Assembly (NCBI GenBank): GCA_035492055.1 | Contig: DATJJR010000015.1 | Location: 1 to 39,338, forward strand | Source: Ga0074130 sp035492055 | GTDB taxonomy: Bacteria > Pseudomonadota > Gammaproteobacteria > Burkholderiales > Rhodocyclaceae | DNA: 39,338 bases | Direction: 5' to 3' | In this document: positions 8,445-17,105 of the stretch, piece by piece | How the letters are laid out: the number at the start of each line of letters is the position of its first letter | Numbering within the stretch: the stretch's first letter is position 1 | Program-made: the position numbers and the translations under genes | Notes under the pieces: generated by a model | What the model was told of the DNA's origin: nothing | Seen by the model: only the letters and a program-made list of their open reading frames with translations | Databases searched by the model: none

Positions 8445-10046
8445 TTAGTACTTGCGGAACATGACGAGCATGCGACGCGTCACCGCGAAGCCGCCGAACA
8501 TATTGATCGCCGTCAGGGCAATGGCCAGGGCGGCCATGACCTTGATCAGCAGCTCGGGACGGGTGATGCCATCGGCCAGCGGCGGAGCCACTTGCACGAG
8601 AGCGCCGATCACGATGATCGAGGAGATTGCATTGGTCACGCTCATCAGCGGTGTGTGCAGCGCGGGCGTCACGTTCCAGACGACCATGTAGCCGATGAAG
8701 CAGCCGAGTACGAACACGGTGAAGTGGCCGAGGAATGCGGTCGGTGCGCCAGTGCCGATCAGATAGAACAGGAAGGCGGCGACGGCGAACTTGATGGCGA
8801 CACTTGCCGGTGACGACACTTCGGTGCTCGGGCCATGACCGTGAGCAGCCGGTGCAGGTGCAGCGGGCTTGGGCGGTGCAGGCGGCGCCATCTTCGGCGG
8901 TGGAGGCGGCCACGTGACGTTGCCCTGGTCGATGACGGTCGTGCCACGCACGACCTCATCTTCCATGTTCATCTTGATCGCGGCAGCGCCTTCACCAGCC
9001 GGATCGACGCTCTTGGTCTTGATCAGGTCTTCCGACAGACGGAACAGGTTGGTGGCGTACAGCGTCGAGGCGGTCTTGGCCAGACGGGTCGGCAGATCCT
9101 TGTACCCGATGATGGTCACGCCATGCTGCACGGACACTTCGCCCGGAACTGTCAGTTCGCAGTTGCCACCTTGCTCTGCAGCCAGGTCCACGATGACGCT
9201 GCCAGGCTTCATGGACTTGACCATGTCGGCGGTGATCAACTTCGGCGCTGGCTTGCCTGGAATCAGGGCAGTGGTGATGATGACATCCACTTCCTTGGCC
9301 TGTTGCGCGAAAGTTTCGCGCTGGGCTTTCTGGAAACCTTCCGACATGACCTTGGCGTAGCCGCCGGTACCGGCACCGTCTTCCTCGTAGTCGACAGCGA
9401 CAAACTCACCGCCCATCGAGATGATCTGGTCGGCAACTTCCTTGCGGGTGTCATTGGCGCGCACGATGGCGCCCAGGTTTGCGGCGGTACCGATGGCTGC
9501 CAGACCGGCGACGCCAGCACCGATCACGAAGACCTTGGCGGGCGGCACCTTGCCGGCGGCGGTAATCTGGCCCGTGAAGAAGCGGCCGAAGGCATTGGCG
9601 GCTTCGATCACGGCACGATAGCCGGCGATGTTGGCTTGCGACGACAGGGCGTCCATCTTCTGGGCGCGGGAGATACGCGGTACCGAATCCATGGCCAGCA
9701 CGTTCACCTTCTTGGCTGCGAGCTGTTCCATGAGTTGCGGATTTTGCGCCGGCCAGATGTAGCTGACGAGCGTGCTGCCGTCTTTCAGCAGCTTGACTTC
9801 GTCGGCGTTGGGCCCGCGCAGCTTGAAGACGATGTCGGCTTTGGACCAGACTTCGGCGGCGGAGCCGAGGATTTCGGCGCCAGCAGCACGATATTCGTCG
9901 TCGCTAATATTGGAAAGATTGCCGGCACCCGATTCAACAACAATCTGGTAACCCTGCTTGATGAGCTTCTGCACGACCTCGGGGACCGTCGCCACGCGGG
10001 TTTCGCCGGCGAAAGTCTCCCTTGGCACTCCGATGATCAGAGGCAT
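8445..10046 (-). CDS. pntA: NAD(P) transhydrogenase subunit alpha PntA
   Basis: PntA supplies the NAD(H)-binding domain I and the first membrane helices of domain II. The 533-residue form is the single-chain type, not the split PntAA/PntAB type. Domain I covers about 1-378, with the Rossmann motif VIGAGVAGLAAIG at about 174-186 and the mobile-loop region near GYKDLPTRLAKTAS. A Pro/Ala-rich linker with a His-Gly-His stretch spans about 380-407, and membrane helices run from about 417 to the end. The start at 10046 has GGAGG a few bases upstream. A consensus TATAAT on the minus strand at 10171-10176 is a likely -10 element. It forms an operon with pntB. Confidence 0.98.
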   Translation of the reverse strand: MPLIIGVPRETFAGETRVATVPEVVQKLIKQGYQIVVESGAGNLSNISDDEYRAAGAEILGSAAEVWSKADIVFKLRGPNADEVKLLKDGSTLVSYIWPAQNPQLMEQLAAKKVNVLAMDSVPRISRAQKMDALSSQANIAGYRAVIEAANAFGRFFTGQITAAGKVPPAKVFVIGAGVAGLAAIGTAANLGAIVRANDTRKEVADQIISMGGEFVAVDYEEDGAGTGGYAKVMSEGFQKAQRETFAQQAKEVDVIITTALIPGKPAPKLITADMVKSMKPGSVIVDLAAEQGGNCELTVPGEVSVQHGVTIIGYKDLPTRLAKTASTLYATNLFRLSEDLIKTKSVDPAGEGAAAIKMNMEDEVVRGTTVIDQGNVTWPPPPPKMAPPAPPKPAAPAPAAHGHGPSTEVSSPASVAIKFAVAAFLFYLIGTGAPTAFLGHFTVFVLGCFIGYMVVWNVTPALHTPLMSVTNAISSIIVIGALVQVAPPLADGITRPELLIKVMAALAIALTAINMFGGFAVTRRMLVMFRKY

Positions 10047-10170
10047 GTTTCCTCCAGGATGGTTGGTTTTTTAAGTTTGGAATCCGGGCCTTGCGCGCGC
10101 GCCTGGGTTGAGGCTGAAAACTGACAAACGGCACAGAAAGCAGCGCAGCGGGCGACAAGGCAAGCCGGCG

Positions 10171-10176
10171 ATTATA
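10171..10176 (-). promoter_or_regulatory. -10 element of pntAB
   Basis: Read on the minus strand this is a perfect TATAAT in the context gggtTATAATcgcc, predicting a leader of about 118 nt before pntA. No convincing -35 is found at 17-18 bp. The leader is G+C-rich and I see no riboswitch-like structure in it. Confidence 0.45.
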
Positions 10177-10203
10177 ACCCAAACTGCATCTCGGTTATAT
10201 TGT

Positions 10204-10260
10204 GAAACCCTCTTGTTAATCAATGACTTACTATTGCTTTCCTGACGCAGAGAGGGTTTC
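10204..10260. repeat. 10-bp inverted repeat flanking a 37-bp AT-rich spacer
   Basis: gaaaccctct at 10204-10213 and agagggtttc at 10251-10260 are perfect reverse complements. They lie between the end of the Cys-rich gene (10299) and the pntAB promoter (10171-10176). There is no U-tract. The element could be an mRNA 3' hairpin for the aroG-side operon or a binding site upstream of pntA. Confidence 0.45.
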
Positions 10261-10298
10261 GCGTCGATTCCTGGGGTGAATCGGTTGATCCGACACGT

Positions 10299-10700
10299 TT
10301 ATCTACCACCTGACCACTGGCTGATCGTTCGCAAAATCGGTTCCCATGCCAGGTCGTCCATGCCGCCTTCGGCAATGCGTTCGAGCAGGCGTTGGACATC
10401 AGTGGCAACAGTGTCCTTGTCGAGCGCTGCCTGCAAACCGGCGAGGCCGCCACATTGCAGGCGGGTTTCTTCAAGCGCAGTGGGTTTTTCGCCTCGCTGG
10501 CCGAGCGCGAAGCGCGATTTTTCACGCAGCAATCCGTGCAAACCGGCGCATGCGGCGCGCGCCAGCGGTTGTGTGCACGAGCACTGTTCCGCGTCCATCT
10601 GCGCGAGCGAGCAGACTGCGCAACGGTGATTCAGTGCGACGGAGAAGACGCAAGGCAAGCGGTTGATTTCGCCGCGTGCGCTGCGTTGCAAGTTGCTCAT
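10299..10700 (-). CDS. Small Cys-rich protein, unknown function
   Basis: A 133-residue protein that I cannot assign to a named family. The start at ATG 10700 overlaps the stop of the upstream UbiA-family gene as TAATG, which implies translational coupling and argues against a longer reading. Seven cysteines are present: C17, C27, C30, C40, C42, C51 and C83, including HRCAVC and QCSC. The N-terminal cluster (residues 17-51) looks like a zinc or iron-sulfur site. The region EINRLPCVFSVALNH is probably a core strand-helix element. The C-terminal half is helical and not obviously membrane-bound, and there is no signal peptide, so it should be cytoplasmic. Metal binding is inferred from cysteine spacing only. 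Confidence 0.7.
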   Translation of the reverse strand: MSNLQRSARGEINRLPCVFSVALNHRCAVCSLAQMDAEQCSCTQPLARAACAGLHGLLREKSRFALGQRGEKPTALEETRLQCGGLAGLQAALDKDTVATDVQRLLERIAEGGMDDLAWEPILRTISQWSGGR

Positions 10701-11641
10701 TAAACGGCGCCTTCGAGTAGAGCGACGATGCAAGTCAGCCAGCCCAACACGGTGACTTGAAGATGACGGTCGGTGAAAAACGCTTCGGCCGCATCCCCGC
10801 CGCCACCGCGGCGGTGCAATAAATAAAGATAGCGGAACATGCCGTAGAGCACAAAGGGCATCGTGATCCAGAGGTGGCGTCCGTGTAGCGCAATCGTGTT
10901 ATCGCTGACCGTGTACAAGCTATACGACAGCACGGTGCAGGCGACGGTGATGGTGATGAACTGGTCGAGCAAGGCCGGCGAATAATGTTCCAACACGCGG
11001 CGATGCATGTGCGCACCGGCATCGGTATACATGGCGTTGAGCTCGGCGCGGCGCTTGGCAAAGCCGAGAAAGAGCGTGAGCATCAGGCCGCAGATAATTA
11101 GCCATTGCGAGGGCGGAATGCCGATCGCCACCGTCCCGGCGAACAGGCGCAGCATGAAGCCGGCGGCGATCAGGAAGGCGTCGAGGATGACAACGTGCTT
11201 GAGTTTCAGCGTGTAGGCAACATTCACGCAGAGATAGGCGAGGAAGACCCAGTAAGCGTGGCCGACAACGCGCACCACGATGTCACAGGCAAAAATCAGG
11301 CAGACGACCAATAGCGCCAGTGCGGCCGGCGCGCCAATAGTCCCGCTGGCGAGCGGACGATAGCGTTTTTGCGGATGCAGGCGATCCTGCTCGCGATCGA
11401 TCAGGTCGTTGAAGACGTATACCGCCGACGACAACAGGCAGAACGCCGTGGTGGCCGCAATGGCCTTCAAGACGAGATTGGGTTGATCCCAGGCATGCGC
11501 GAACAACAGACCGATAAGAACAAAGCCGTTTTTCAGCCATTGATGCGGCCGCAACAGCCGCAGCCATGCAGGCAGGCGATGTTGCGGCGCGGCGTGTTCT
11601 GCCGCGCCCTGAGCGTACTTATTTGTCGACAAGGGCAACAC
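10700..11641 (-). CDS. UbiA-family membrane transferase, decaprenyl-phosphate phosphoribosyltransferase-like
   Basis: A 313-residue polytopic membrane protein of the UbiA superfamily. The first aspartate-rich motif lies at about 78-100, N-D-x-x-D-x-x-x-D followed by HPQKRYRPLASG; the second is around YTLKLKHVVILDAFLIAAGFMLR. The HPxKRxRP signature and the DAFxIAxGFxLR block resemble the subgroup that transfers phosphoribose from PRPP to a polyprenyl phosphate (DPPR synthase, Rv3806c type) more than UbiA or CyoE. The proposed start is GTG 11641, inside the last 23 nt of aroG, with no clear ribosome binding site; the true start could differ. It overlaps aroG and is coupled to the Cys-rich gene downstream. 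Superfamily is secure; substrate is inferred. Confidence 0.82.
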   Translation of the reverse strand: MLPLSTNKYAQGAAEHAAPQHRLPAWLRLLRPHQWLKNGFVLIGLLFAHAWDQPNLVLKAIAATTAFCLLSSAVYVFNDLIDREQDRLHPQKRYRPLASGTIGAPAALALLVVCLIFACDIVVRVVGHAYWVFLAYLCVNVAYTLKLKHVVILDAFLIAAGFMLRLFAGTVAIGIPPSQWLIICGLMLTLFLGFAKRRAELNAMYTDAGAHMHRRVLEHYSPALLDQFITITVACTVLSYSLYTVSDNTIALHGRHLWITMPFVLYGMFRYLYLLHRRGGGGDAAEAFFTDRHLQVTVLGWLTCIVALLEGAV

Positions 11642-12689
11642 GGCGCTGGCGCACCGCTTCGGCGAGGATGTCGAGCACGGCGAGACTCTCGTCCCAGCCG
11701 ATGCAGGCGTCGGTGATGCTCTGTCCGTATTCGAGTGCCTGGCCTGGCTTCAGGTCCTGGCGGCCTTCCTTGAGATGCGATTCGACCATCACGCCCATGA
11801 TGCGTTCGTCACCGGCGGCGACCTGGGCGCCGACGTCCCGGGCGACGTCGACTTGGCGCTGGAACTGCTTGTTGCTGTTGGCGTGCGAGAAATCGATCAT
11901 CAGGCGTGCGGTGAGGCCGGCCTTGCCAAGTTCGGCGCAGGCCGCTTCAACGCTGGCGGCATCGTAGTTCGGCGCGTTGTTGCCGCCGCGCAGGATGATG
12001 TGGCAATCCTCGTTACCCGCGGTGGAGACAATGGCCGAATGGCCGGCCTTGGTGACCGACAGGAAGTGATGCGGGCTGGATGCGGCACGGATGGCGTCGA
12101 TGGCGATGCGGACGTTACCGTCAGTGCCGTTCTTGAAACCGATCGGGCAGGACAGACCGGAAGCGAGTTCACGGTGAACCTGCGATTCGGTCGTGCGTGC
12201 GCCGATGGCGCCCCAGGCGACGAGGTCGGCGGTGTACTGCGGCGTGATGACATCCAGAAATTCAGTCCCACAGGGCAGGTTCATTTCATTGATGTCGCGC
12301 AGCACGCGGCGTGCGAGCTTCAAGCCGGCGTTGATGTCGTAGCTGCCGTCGAGATGCGGATCGTTGATCAAACCTTTCCAGCCTACGGTCGTGCGCGGCT
12401 TTTCGAAGTAAACGCGCATGATGACGATGAGGTCGTCCTTGAGGCGCTCGCGCTGTTCCTTGAGACGTGTTGCGTACTCAAGCGCGGCCTTCGGGTCGTG
12501 AATCGAGCACGGGCCGATGATCACGACCAGTCTGTCGTCGGCGCCATGCAGCACGCGATGAATGTCTTGACGCGCGGCGGCGGTGTTTTGCGCGATGGTT
12601 TCGCTGGTCGGACAGTCCGTAAAGACGGCATCCGGCGTCAGCACTTCCTTGATTTCCTTGATGCGGACGTCATCGACGATGGGATTCAT
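11619..12689 (-). CDS. aroG: 3-deoxy-7-phosphoheptulonate (DAHP) synthase, class I
   Basis: Condenses phosphoenolpyruvate and erythrose 4-phosphate, the entry step of aromatic amino acid synthesis. ATG 12689 gives 356 residues, close to the AroG/F/H family length; the frame stays open further upstream but without family similarity. Metal- and substrate-binding motifs are present: GPCSIHDP with C61, RVYFEKPRTTVGWKG, KNGTDG, and DFSHANSNK. The region WGAIGARTTESQVHRELASGLSCPIGF matches the part of the family that forms the feedback site, so allosteric control by an aromatic amino acid is likely, but which one cannot be decided by eye. It is the first gene of a unit with the UbiA-like and Cys-rich genes. 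A TAGAAT element and an inverted repeat lie just upstream. Confidence 0.96.
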   Translation of the reverse strand: MNPIVDDVRIKEIKEVLTPDAVFTDCPTSETIAQNTAAARQDIHRVLHGADDRLVVIIGPCSIHDPKAALEYATRLKEQRERLKDDLIVIMRVYFEKPRTTVGWKGLINDPHLDGSYDINAGLKLARRVLRDINEMNLPCGTEFLDVITPQYTADLVAWGAIGARTTESQVHRELASGLSCPIGFKNGTDGNVRIAIDAIRAASSPHHFLSVTKAGHSAIVSTAGNEDCHIILRGGNNAPNYDAASVEAACAELGKAGLTARLMIDFSHANSNKQFQRQVDVARDVGAQVAAGDERIMGVMVESHLKEGRQDLKPGQALEYGQSITDACIGWDESLAVLDILAEAVRQRRVALVDK

Positions 12690-12721
12690 TGCGAGCCTGC
12701 AAGTGTTCGGTGAAAGCGGGC

Positions 12722-12727
12722 ATTCTA
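12722..12727 (-). promoter_or_regulatory. -10-like element of aroG
   Basis: On the minus strand TAGAAT lies 32 nt before the aroG ATG, predicting a leader of about 26 nt. It abuts the inverted repeat at 12728-12756, which would occupy the -12 to -40 region. The -35 match is poor, so an activator or alternative contacts may be used. Confidence 0.4.
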
Positions 12728-12756
12728 CCGTGCGGTGCAGTATTGGCACCGCACGG
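12728..12756. repeat. 11-bp inverted repeat at the aroG promoter / end of efflux operon
   Basis: ccgtgcggtgc (12728-12738) and gcaccgcacgg (12746-12756) form a perfect 11-bp inverted repeat with a 7-nt centre. It lies 39 nt past the stop of the RND pump gene and directly upstream of the aroG -10 element. No U-tract follows on either strand, so it is a poor intrinsic terminator and could equally be an operator. Confidence 0.5.
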
Positions 12757-12795
12757 CTTGTTGGTCCGTTTACTTGCCTGTCTGTTTTTGCCCGC

Positions 12796-15700
12796 TTATT
12801 CCAGCCCGTGCAAGCCGTCGCCGCGTTCGTGGTCCGGGCCTTCGACCTCAGGCAGTTCCGGGCCGACATGGCGATGCACCCAGGCATACACAACCGGCAG
12901 TACCAATAGTGTGAGCAGCGTGGTCGTGACCATGCCGCCGACGATGACCAAGGCCAGTGGGCGCTGCGCCTGTGAACCAATGGCGTGCGACAGCGCTGCC
13001 GGCACCAGGCCGAGTCCTGCCAGCGAGGCGGTCATCAGCACCGGTCGCAGGCGCTGGCGCGCGCCATGCATGACGGCCTCGCGCAGCGTGATCTTCTGCT
13101 CGCGGTGCAACTTCTTGATGTACGAAATCAGGATCACGCCGTCCTGGATGGCGATGCCGAACAGCGACAGGAAGCCGATGCCCGCGGAGATAGACAAATC
13201 CTCGCCGGAAATGAACAGCGCGGTGATGCCGCCGATACAGGCAAACGGCACGTTGAGCAGCACCATGCCGGCATCCTTGGTATTGCCGAGCGTGGCGTAG
13301 AGCAGCAGGAAGATGGTCAGCAAGGTCAGCGGGATGATGACGGCGAGCTTGTGCTGAGCTTCCTTCATCTGGTTGAACTGGCCATCCCACTTGATGCGGT
13401 AGCCGCGTGGCAGGGTCATTTGATCCTCAACCTTCTGTTGCGCCTCTGCCACCGCCGAACCCAGATCGCGACCGCGTACGCCAAACTTGATGGCGATATA
13501 GCGCTGCGCCGTTTCGCGATAGATGAAGAAAGCACCGTCGGCGATGCCGACCTGCGCGACCATTGCCAGAGGAATGCGCTGGCCGTCAGGCGTGTCGACC
13601 ATCAGGTCGGAAATCTTGCTGAGCGTGTCACGGTTGACTTCCGGGTAACGCACCGACAAATCAAAACTACGCTCGCCTTCCAGCACGGCCGTCGCGGCGT
13701 TGCCGCCGATGGCGTTCACGACGAGATTTTCGATGTCCGAGACGTTGAGGCCATAGCGCGCAGCGGCGGCGCGGTCGACGGAGACGTTCAACGTCGGCTG
13801 GCCGAGTTCGCGGAAGATGCCCACGTCGGCCATGCCCGGAATGCCGCGCAGGATGTCGCGTACCTGTACGGCCTCCTGTTGCAGCGCTTGCAGGTCGTCA
13901 CCGAAAATTTTCACCGAGTTCTCGCCCTTGACGCCCGAAAGCGCTTCGGCCACGTTGTCTTGGATGTACTGCGAGAAGTTGTACTCAATACCGGGAATGC
14001 GCTTCAGTTCGGCTTCGAAGCGTTTCACCACGTCGCTGCGTTTGACGCCGGCTGGCCATTGATCGGGATTCTTGAAGAAGACAGCGAGCTCGACGTTGAA
14101 TACACCCGTGGAGTCTGTACCGTCGTCGGGGCGGCCGATCTGCACAGACACGTCGCGCACTTCGGGCTGATGATAGAAGACGTTGCGGACGCGGCTCGCC
14201 ACCTGCGACGAATAGGAAAGATCGACCGTATTCGGCAGTGTGATGCGGACCCACAGATTGTTCTCGTCGAGTGTCGGCAGGAAGCTCGTACCCAGATGCA
14301 GGGCTGCAACCATGGCGATGGCAAACACGAGAAACGCCGTGCCGAGAACCTTCTTCGGCATGTCGAGCAGTTTATTGAGCAGCGGGTCATAGCGCTTCAA
14401 CAGCCAGCCGACGAACTTCGGCGCGTGATGATCCATGTTGCCGCGGAACAGGAAAGAGCTTGCGGCCGGAATGAAGGTCAGCGCCAGTACGATGGATGCG
14501 AGCAGAGCGAGGCCCATCGTCATCGCCATCGGATGGAAAATCTTGCCTTCGACACCACCCATGATGAACAGCGGTGAGTAGGCAGTAATGATGATGCAGG
14601 TCGAGAAAATCATTGCGCGCTGTACTTCTGCCGTGGCGCCAATGATCGATTGCCACAGATGCTGCTTGCCGACTTCGAGACGGCTCATGATGTTCTCGAT
14701 CACGATCACCGCCGCATCGACGATGAGACCGAAGTCGATGGCGCCGAGCGAGATGAGATTGGCCGGCACGTGCAGAAAATGCATGCCGGTGAACGACACG
14801 CACAATGCGAGCGGAATGACTGCCGCCACGACAGCCGCCGCGCGGATATTGCCAAGGAAGGCGTACAGCACGACCAGCACCAGAGAGATGCCGAACACGA
14901 GCGTGTGCAGAACAGTGTGGCTGGTCAGGTCGAGCAGATTTTGACGATCATAGAAGGGCTGGATCTTCATGCCTTCCGGCAGCAACCCACCGAGATTGAT
15001 TTCGTCGATGCGCTTTCTTACCCTGTCGAGCATCTCGGTGGCATTGCCGCCGCGTCGCATGAGGACAACGCCTTCGACAGCCTCATCCTTGTCGTCGAAT
15101 TGCACTTGGCCGAGACGCGGCGCATTACCGATGGTGACTTCGGCGACATCGCCGACGCGGATCGGAACCGTCTTGTTCACTGCGACAACGATGTTTCTGA
15201 TGTCGTCGAGCGTCTGGATCAGGCCGACGCCGCGCACCACGTAACGTTGTTCGCCCGTACGCACTGTATCGCCGCCGACGTTGGCATTCGCGTTGGTGAG
15301 CGCCGTCACAAGTTGCGGCAGGGAAACGCCGTAAGCCTGCAGCTTGCCTGGATCGGGGCGCACTTGATACTGCTTGACCATACCGCCGAAGCCGCTGATG
15401 TCGGCGACGCCGGGAATGGTCTTGAGCATCTTGTAGATGTCCCAGTCCTGATACGCCTTCAGTGTGATCAGGTCGGCCTTGTCGCTGACGACCAGGTACC
15501 GCATCACTTCGCCCAGCGCATCGGCATCCGGGCTGAGTTGCGGTTGAATGCCCTGTGGAATATTGGCGTTAGCGAGGTATTGCTGAACGTTGGTGCGGGC
15601 GCGGAAGGAATCCGTGCCTTCGTTGAACTGGATCGTGACGACCGACAGACCAAACAACGAAACAGAACGGAAGGCGTGGCTGTCCGGCACGCCGGCCAGC

Positions 15701-15927
15701 GCGGTCTCAATCGGAATGGTGAGCTGGCGTTCGACTTCCAGCGTGCTGCGACCTGGCCATTGCGTAATGACCTGGATGTTCAGCGGTGAGATGTTCGGAT
15801 AGGGCTCGATCGGCAACTGGCGAAACGACCAGAGGCCGAGCGCAAGCAGGCCAGCGAACAGCGCGAGAATGATCGCGCGCCGACGTAGAACGCCGTGAAT
15901 GAAATCGGCACCAAGACGCGTATTCAT
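12796..15927 (-). CDS. CzcA/CusA-family heavy-metal efflux RND pump (inner membrane)
   Basis: A 1043-residue RND proton antiporter, the energy-coupled part of a tripartite efflux system. The first membrane helix (about 17-35) is followed by a large periplasmic domain starting at LPIEPYPNISPLNIQV, a hallmark of the HME subgroup. The fourth-helix motif is DFGLIVDAAVIVIEN with D398, D404 and E411, matching the proton-relay residues of CzcA although the usual DGA reads DAA. The periplasmic segment GRPDDGTDSTGVFNVEL occurs in a large CzcA-like subgroup. I do not see the CusA methionine triad clearly, so the metal (Co/Zn/Cd/Ni or Cu/Ag) is unresolved. The start at 15927 is supported by AAGGA 7 nt upstream, 9 nt after the fusion-protein stop. 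Confidence 0.94.
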   Translation of the reverse strand: MNTRLGADFIHGVLRRRAIILALFAGLLALGLWSFRQLPIEPYPNISPLNIQVITQWPGRSTLEVERQLTIPIETALAGVPDSHAFRSVSLFGLSVVTIQFNEGTDSFRARTNVQQYLANANIPQGIQPQLSPDADALGEVMRYLVVSDKADLITLKAYQDWDIYKMLKTIPGVADISGFGGMVKQYQVRPDPGKLQAYGVSLPQLVTALTNANANVGGDTVRTGEQRYVVRGVGLIQTLDDIRNIVVAVNKTVPIRVGDVAEVTIGNAPRLGQVQFDDKDEAVEGVVLMRRGGNATEMLDRVRKRIDEINLGGLLPEGMKIQPFYDRQNLLDLTSHTVLHTLVFGISLVLVVLYAFLGNIRAAAVVAAVIPLALCVSFTGMHFLHVPANLISLGAIDFGLIVDAAVIVIENIMSRLEVGKQHLWQSIIGATAEVQRAMIFSTCIIITAYSPLFIMGGVEGKIFHPMAMTMGLALLASIVLALTFIPAASSFLFRGNMDHHAPKFVGWLLKRYDPLLNKLLDMPKKVLGTAFLVFAIAMVAALHLGTSFLPTLDENNLWVRITLPNTVDLSYSSQVASRVRNVFYHQPEVRDVSVQIGRPDDGTDSTGVFNVELAVFFKNPDQWPAGVKRSDVVKRFEAELKRIPGIEYNFSQYIQDNVAEALSGVKGENSVKIFGDDLQALQQEAVQVRDILRGIPGMADVGIFRELGQPTLNVSVDRAAAARYGLNVSDIENLVVNAIGGNAATAVLEGERSFDLSVRYPEVNRDTLSKISDLMVDTPDGQRIPLAMVAQVGIADGAFFIYRETAQRYIAIKFGVRGRDLGSAVAEAQQKVEDQMTLPRGYRIKWDGQFNQMKEAQHKLAVIIPLTLLTIFLLLYATLGNTKDAGMVLLNVPFACIGGITALFISGEDLSISAGIGFLSLFGIAIQDGVILISYIKKLHREQKITLREAVMHGARQRLRPVLMTASLAGLGLVPAALSHAIGSQAQRPLALVIVGGMVTTTLLTLLVLPVVYAWVHRHVGPELPEVEGPDHERGDGLHGLE

Positions 15928-15936
15928 GGCGCGTCC

Positions 15937-17055
15937 TTAGCGAGAGCTCATGGCTTCGTTGATGAGCGTGGCGCCTTCGACCACGATCTTCTCGTTGCCG
16001 GTGAGACCGGTCACGATTGCGGCGCGGTCATCGCCCAGCAGCATGGTGCTGACGGCCTGGCGGCGATATTGATTCGACGAGGTTTCGACGATGACGTATT
16101 GACCTTGACGGTACGAAACCACGGCATCCTGTGGCACGACGACCGCGGTACGCATGCCGGTTTGCAGGCTGGCGGAGACGAACAGTTCAGGACGCAAGGC
16201 GCCATCGGGGTTCGCCACGGTGCAGCGGATCGGCAGAGTGTGCGTGGTCGGATCGATATTGGTGCCGATGAAGTTGACAGTCCCGGTGAAGATGCGGCCG
16301 GGCAGCGCCGGCGCAGTCAGCTTCAGCGTCTGGCCGAGCTTGACCTTGGCGTAGTCCTGTTCGTAGACATTGCCGACGAACCAGACGTTGGATACGTCGG
16401 ACACGGTCATGAAGTTGTCGCCGACATTGAGGAAGGCGCCGGGGTCCATGTTGCGTGCCGTAATGACGCCGCTGATCGGTGCACGCAATGTCAGGTGATC
16501 GGCAATGACGCCGGTTTTTTCGACCTGGGCGATGTCTGCGTCAGCTGCGCCGAGCACGCGCATGCGGTTGCGCGCCGCTTCAAGCGTGGCTTTTGCGTCC
16601 TCGAGCAGATCTTTCTGGTTCGCCGATGCGAAGGTGCGTACCGTGTTGCGTGCGAGCAGCAATTCGTTCTCGGCAGAAATCCAGTCGGGGCTGTAGAGCA
16701 TCGCAAGCGGCTGACCTGCCGTGACCTTGGCGCCTTCGAACACGAGAATCTGGTCAAGCCGGCCCGCAACACGCGCCGACACGAGATGCAATTTCTCGGC
16801 ATCGAAAGCCAGCTTACCCGAGAGCGGCACGAGATCCGGCACTTCGGCGCTGGCGACGGTGGCGGTCTTGACGAAGTTCGGATCGAAGCCGCCCGCAGGC
16901 GCATTCAGTTTGTCGCTGCTCAACGTGGGCGGCATTGCGGTTGCGGCGGCCGGTTTGGGCACGTCTGCATGACGCGAGGAGGCAATCAGCCAGCCACCGA
17001 CAAGGCCGATAACAAGCAAAGCAGGTGCAAACAACGGATGATGGGGCAGTTTCAT
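15937..17055 (-). CDS. RND efflux periplasmic adaptor (membrane fusion protein, CzcB/CusB type)
   Basis: A 372-residue adaptor linking the RND pump to the outer-membrane channel. It has an N-terminal membrane anchor or uncleaved signal (about 9-25). The barrel-sandwich (lipoyl-like) halves are visible as VSARVAGRLDQILVFEGAKVTAGQPL and HLTLRAPISGVITARNMDPGAFLNVGD. The helical hairpin between them spans about 130-180, and a beta-barrel and membrane-proximal domain follow. There is no His- or Met-rich metal-binding extension, so the sequence gives no hint of the metal. It sits 50 nt downstream of the outer-membrane factor gene and 9 nt upstream of the pump gene. No strong ribosome binding site precedes ATG 17055. 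Confidence 0.93.
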   Translation of the reverse strand: MKLPHHPLFAPALLVIGLVGGWLIASSRHADVPKPAAATAMPPTLSSDKLNAPAGGFDPNFVKTATVASAEVPDLVPLSGKLAFDAEKLHLVSARVAGRLDQILVFEGAKVTAGQPLAMLYSPDWISAENELLLARNTVRTFASANQKDLLEDAKATLEAARNRMRVLGAADADIAQVEKTGVIADHLTLRAPISGVITARNMDPGAFLNVGDNFMTVSDVSNVWFVGNVYEQDYAKVKLGQTLKLTAPALPGRIFTGTVNFIGTNIDPTTHTLPIRCTVANPDGALRPELFVSASLQTGMRTAVVVPQDAVVSYRQGQYVIVETSSNQYRRQAVSTMLLGDDRAAIVTGLTGNEKIVVEGATLINEAMSSR

Positions 17056-17105
17056 GTCGATGCAGTGTGTCTGGTGGGCGCAGTGAATGCAATTATTGAA
17101 GGCGG

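Noticed and set aside
8835..10124. Long plus-strand open frame opposite pntA.
   Set aside because: Mirror of a secure gene, with low-complexity composition and no motif.
14650..15789. Long plus-strand open frame opposite the RND pump gene.
   Set aside because: Its His/Asp-rich composition is the shadow of the pump codons; no recognisable domain or ribosome binding site.
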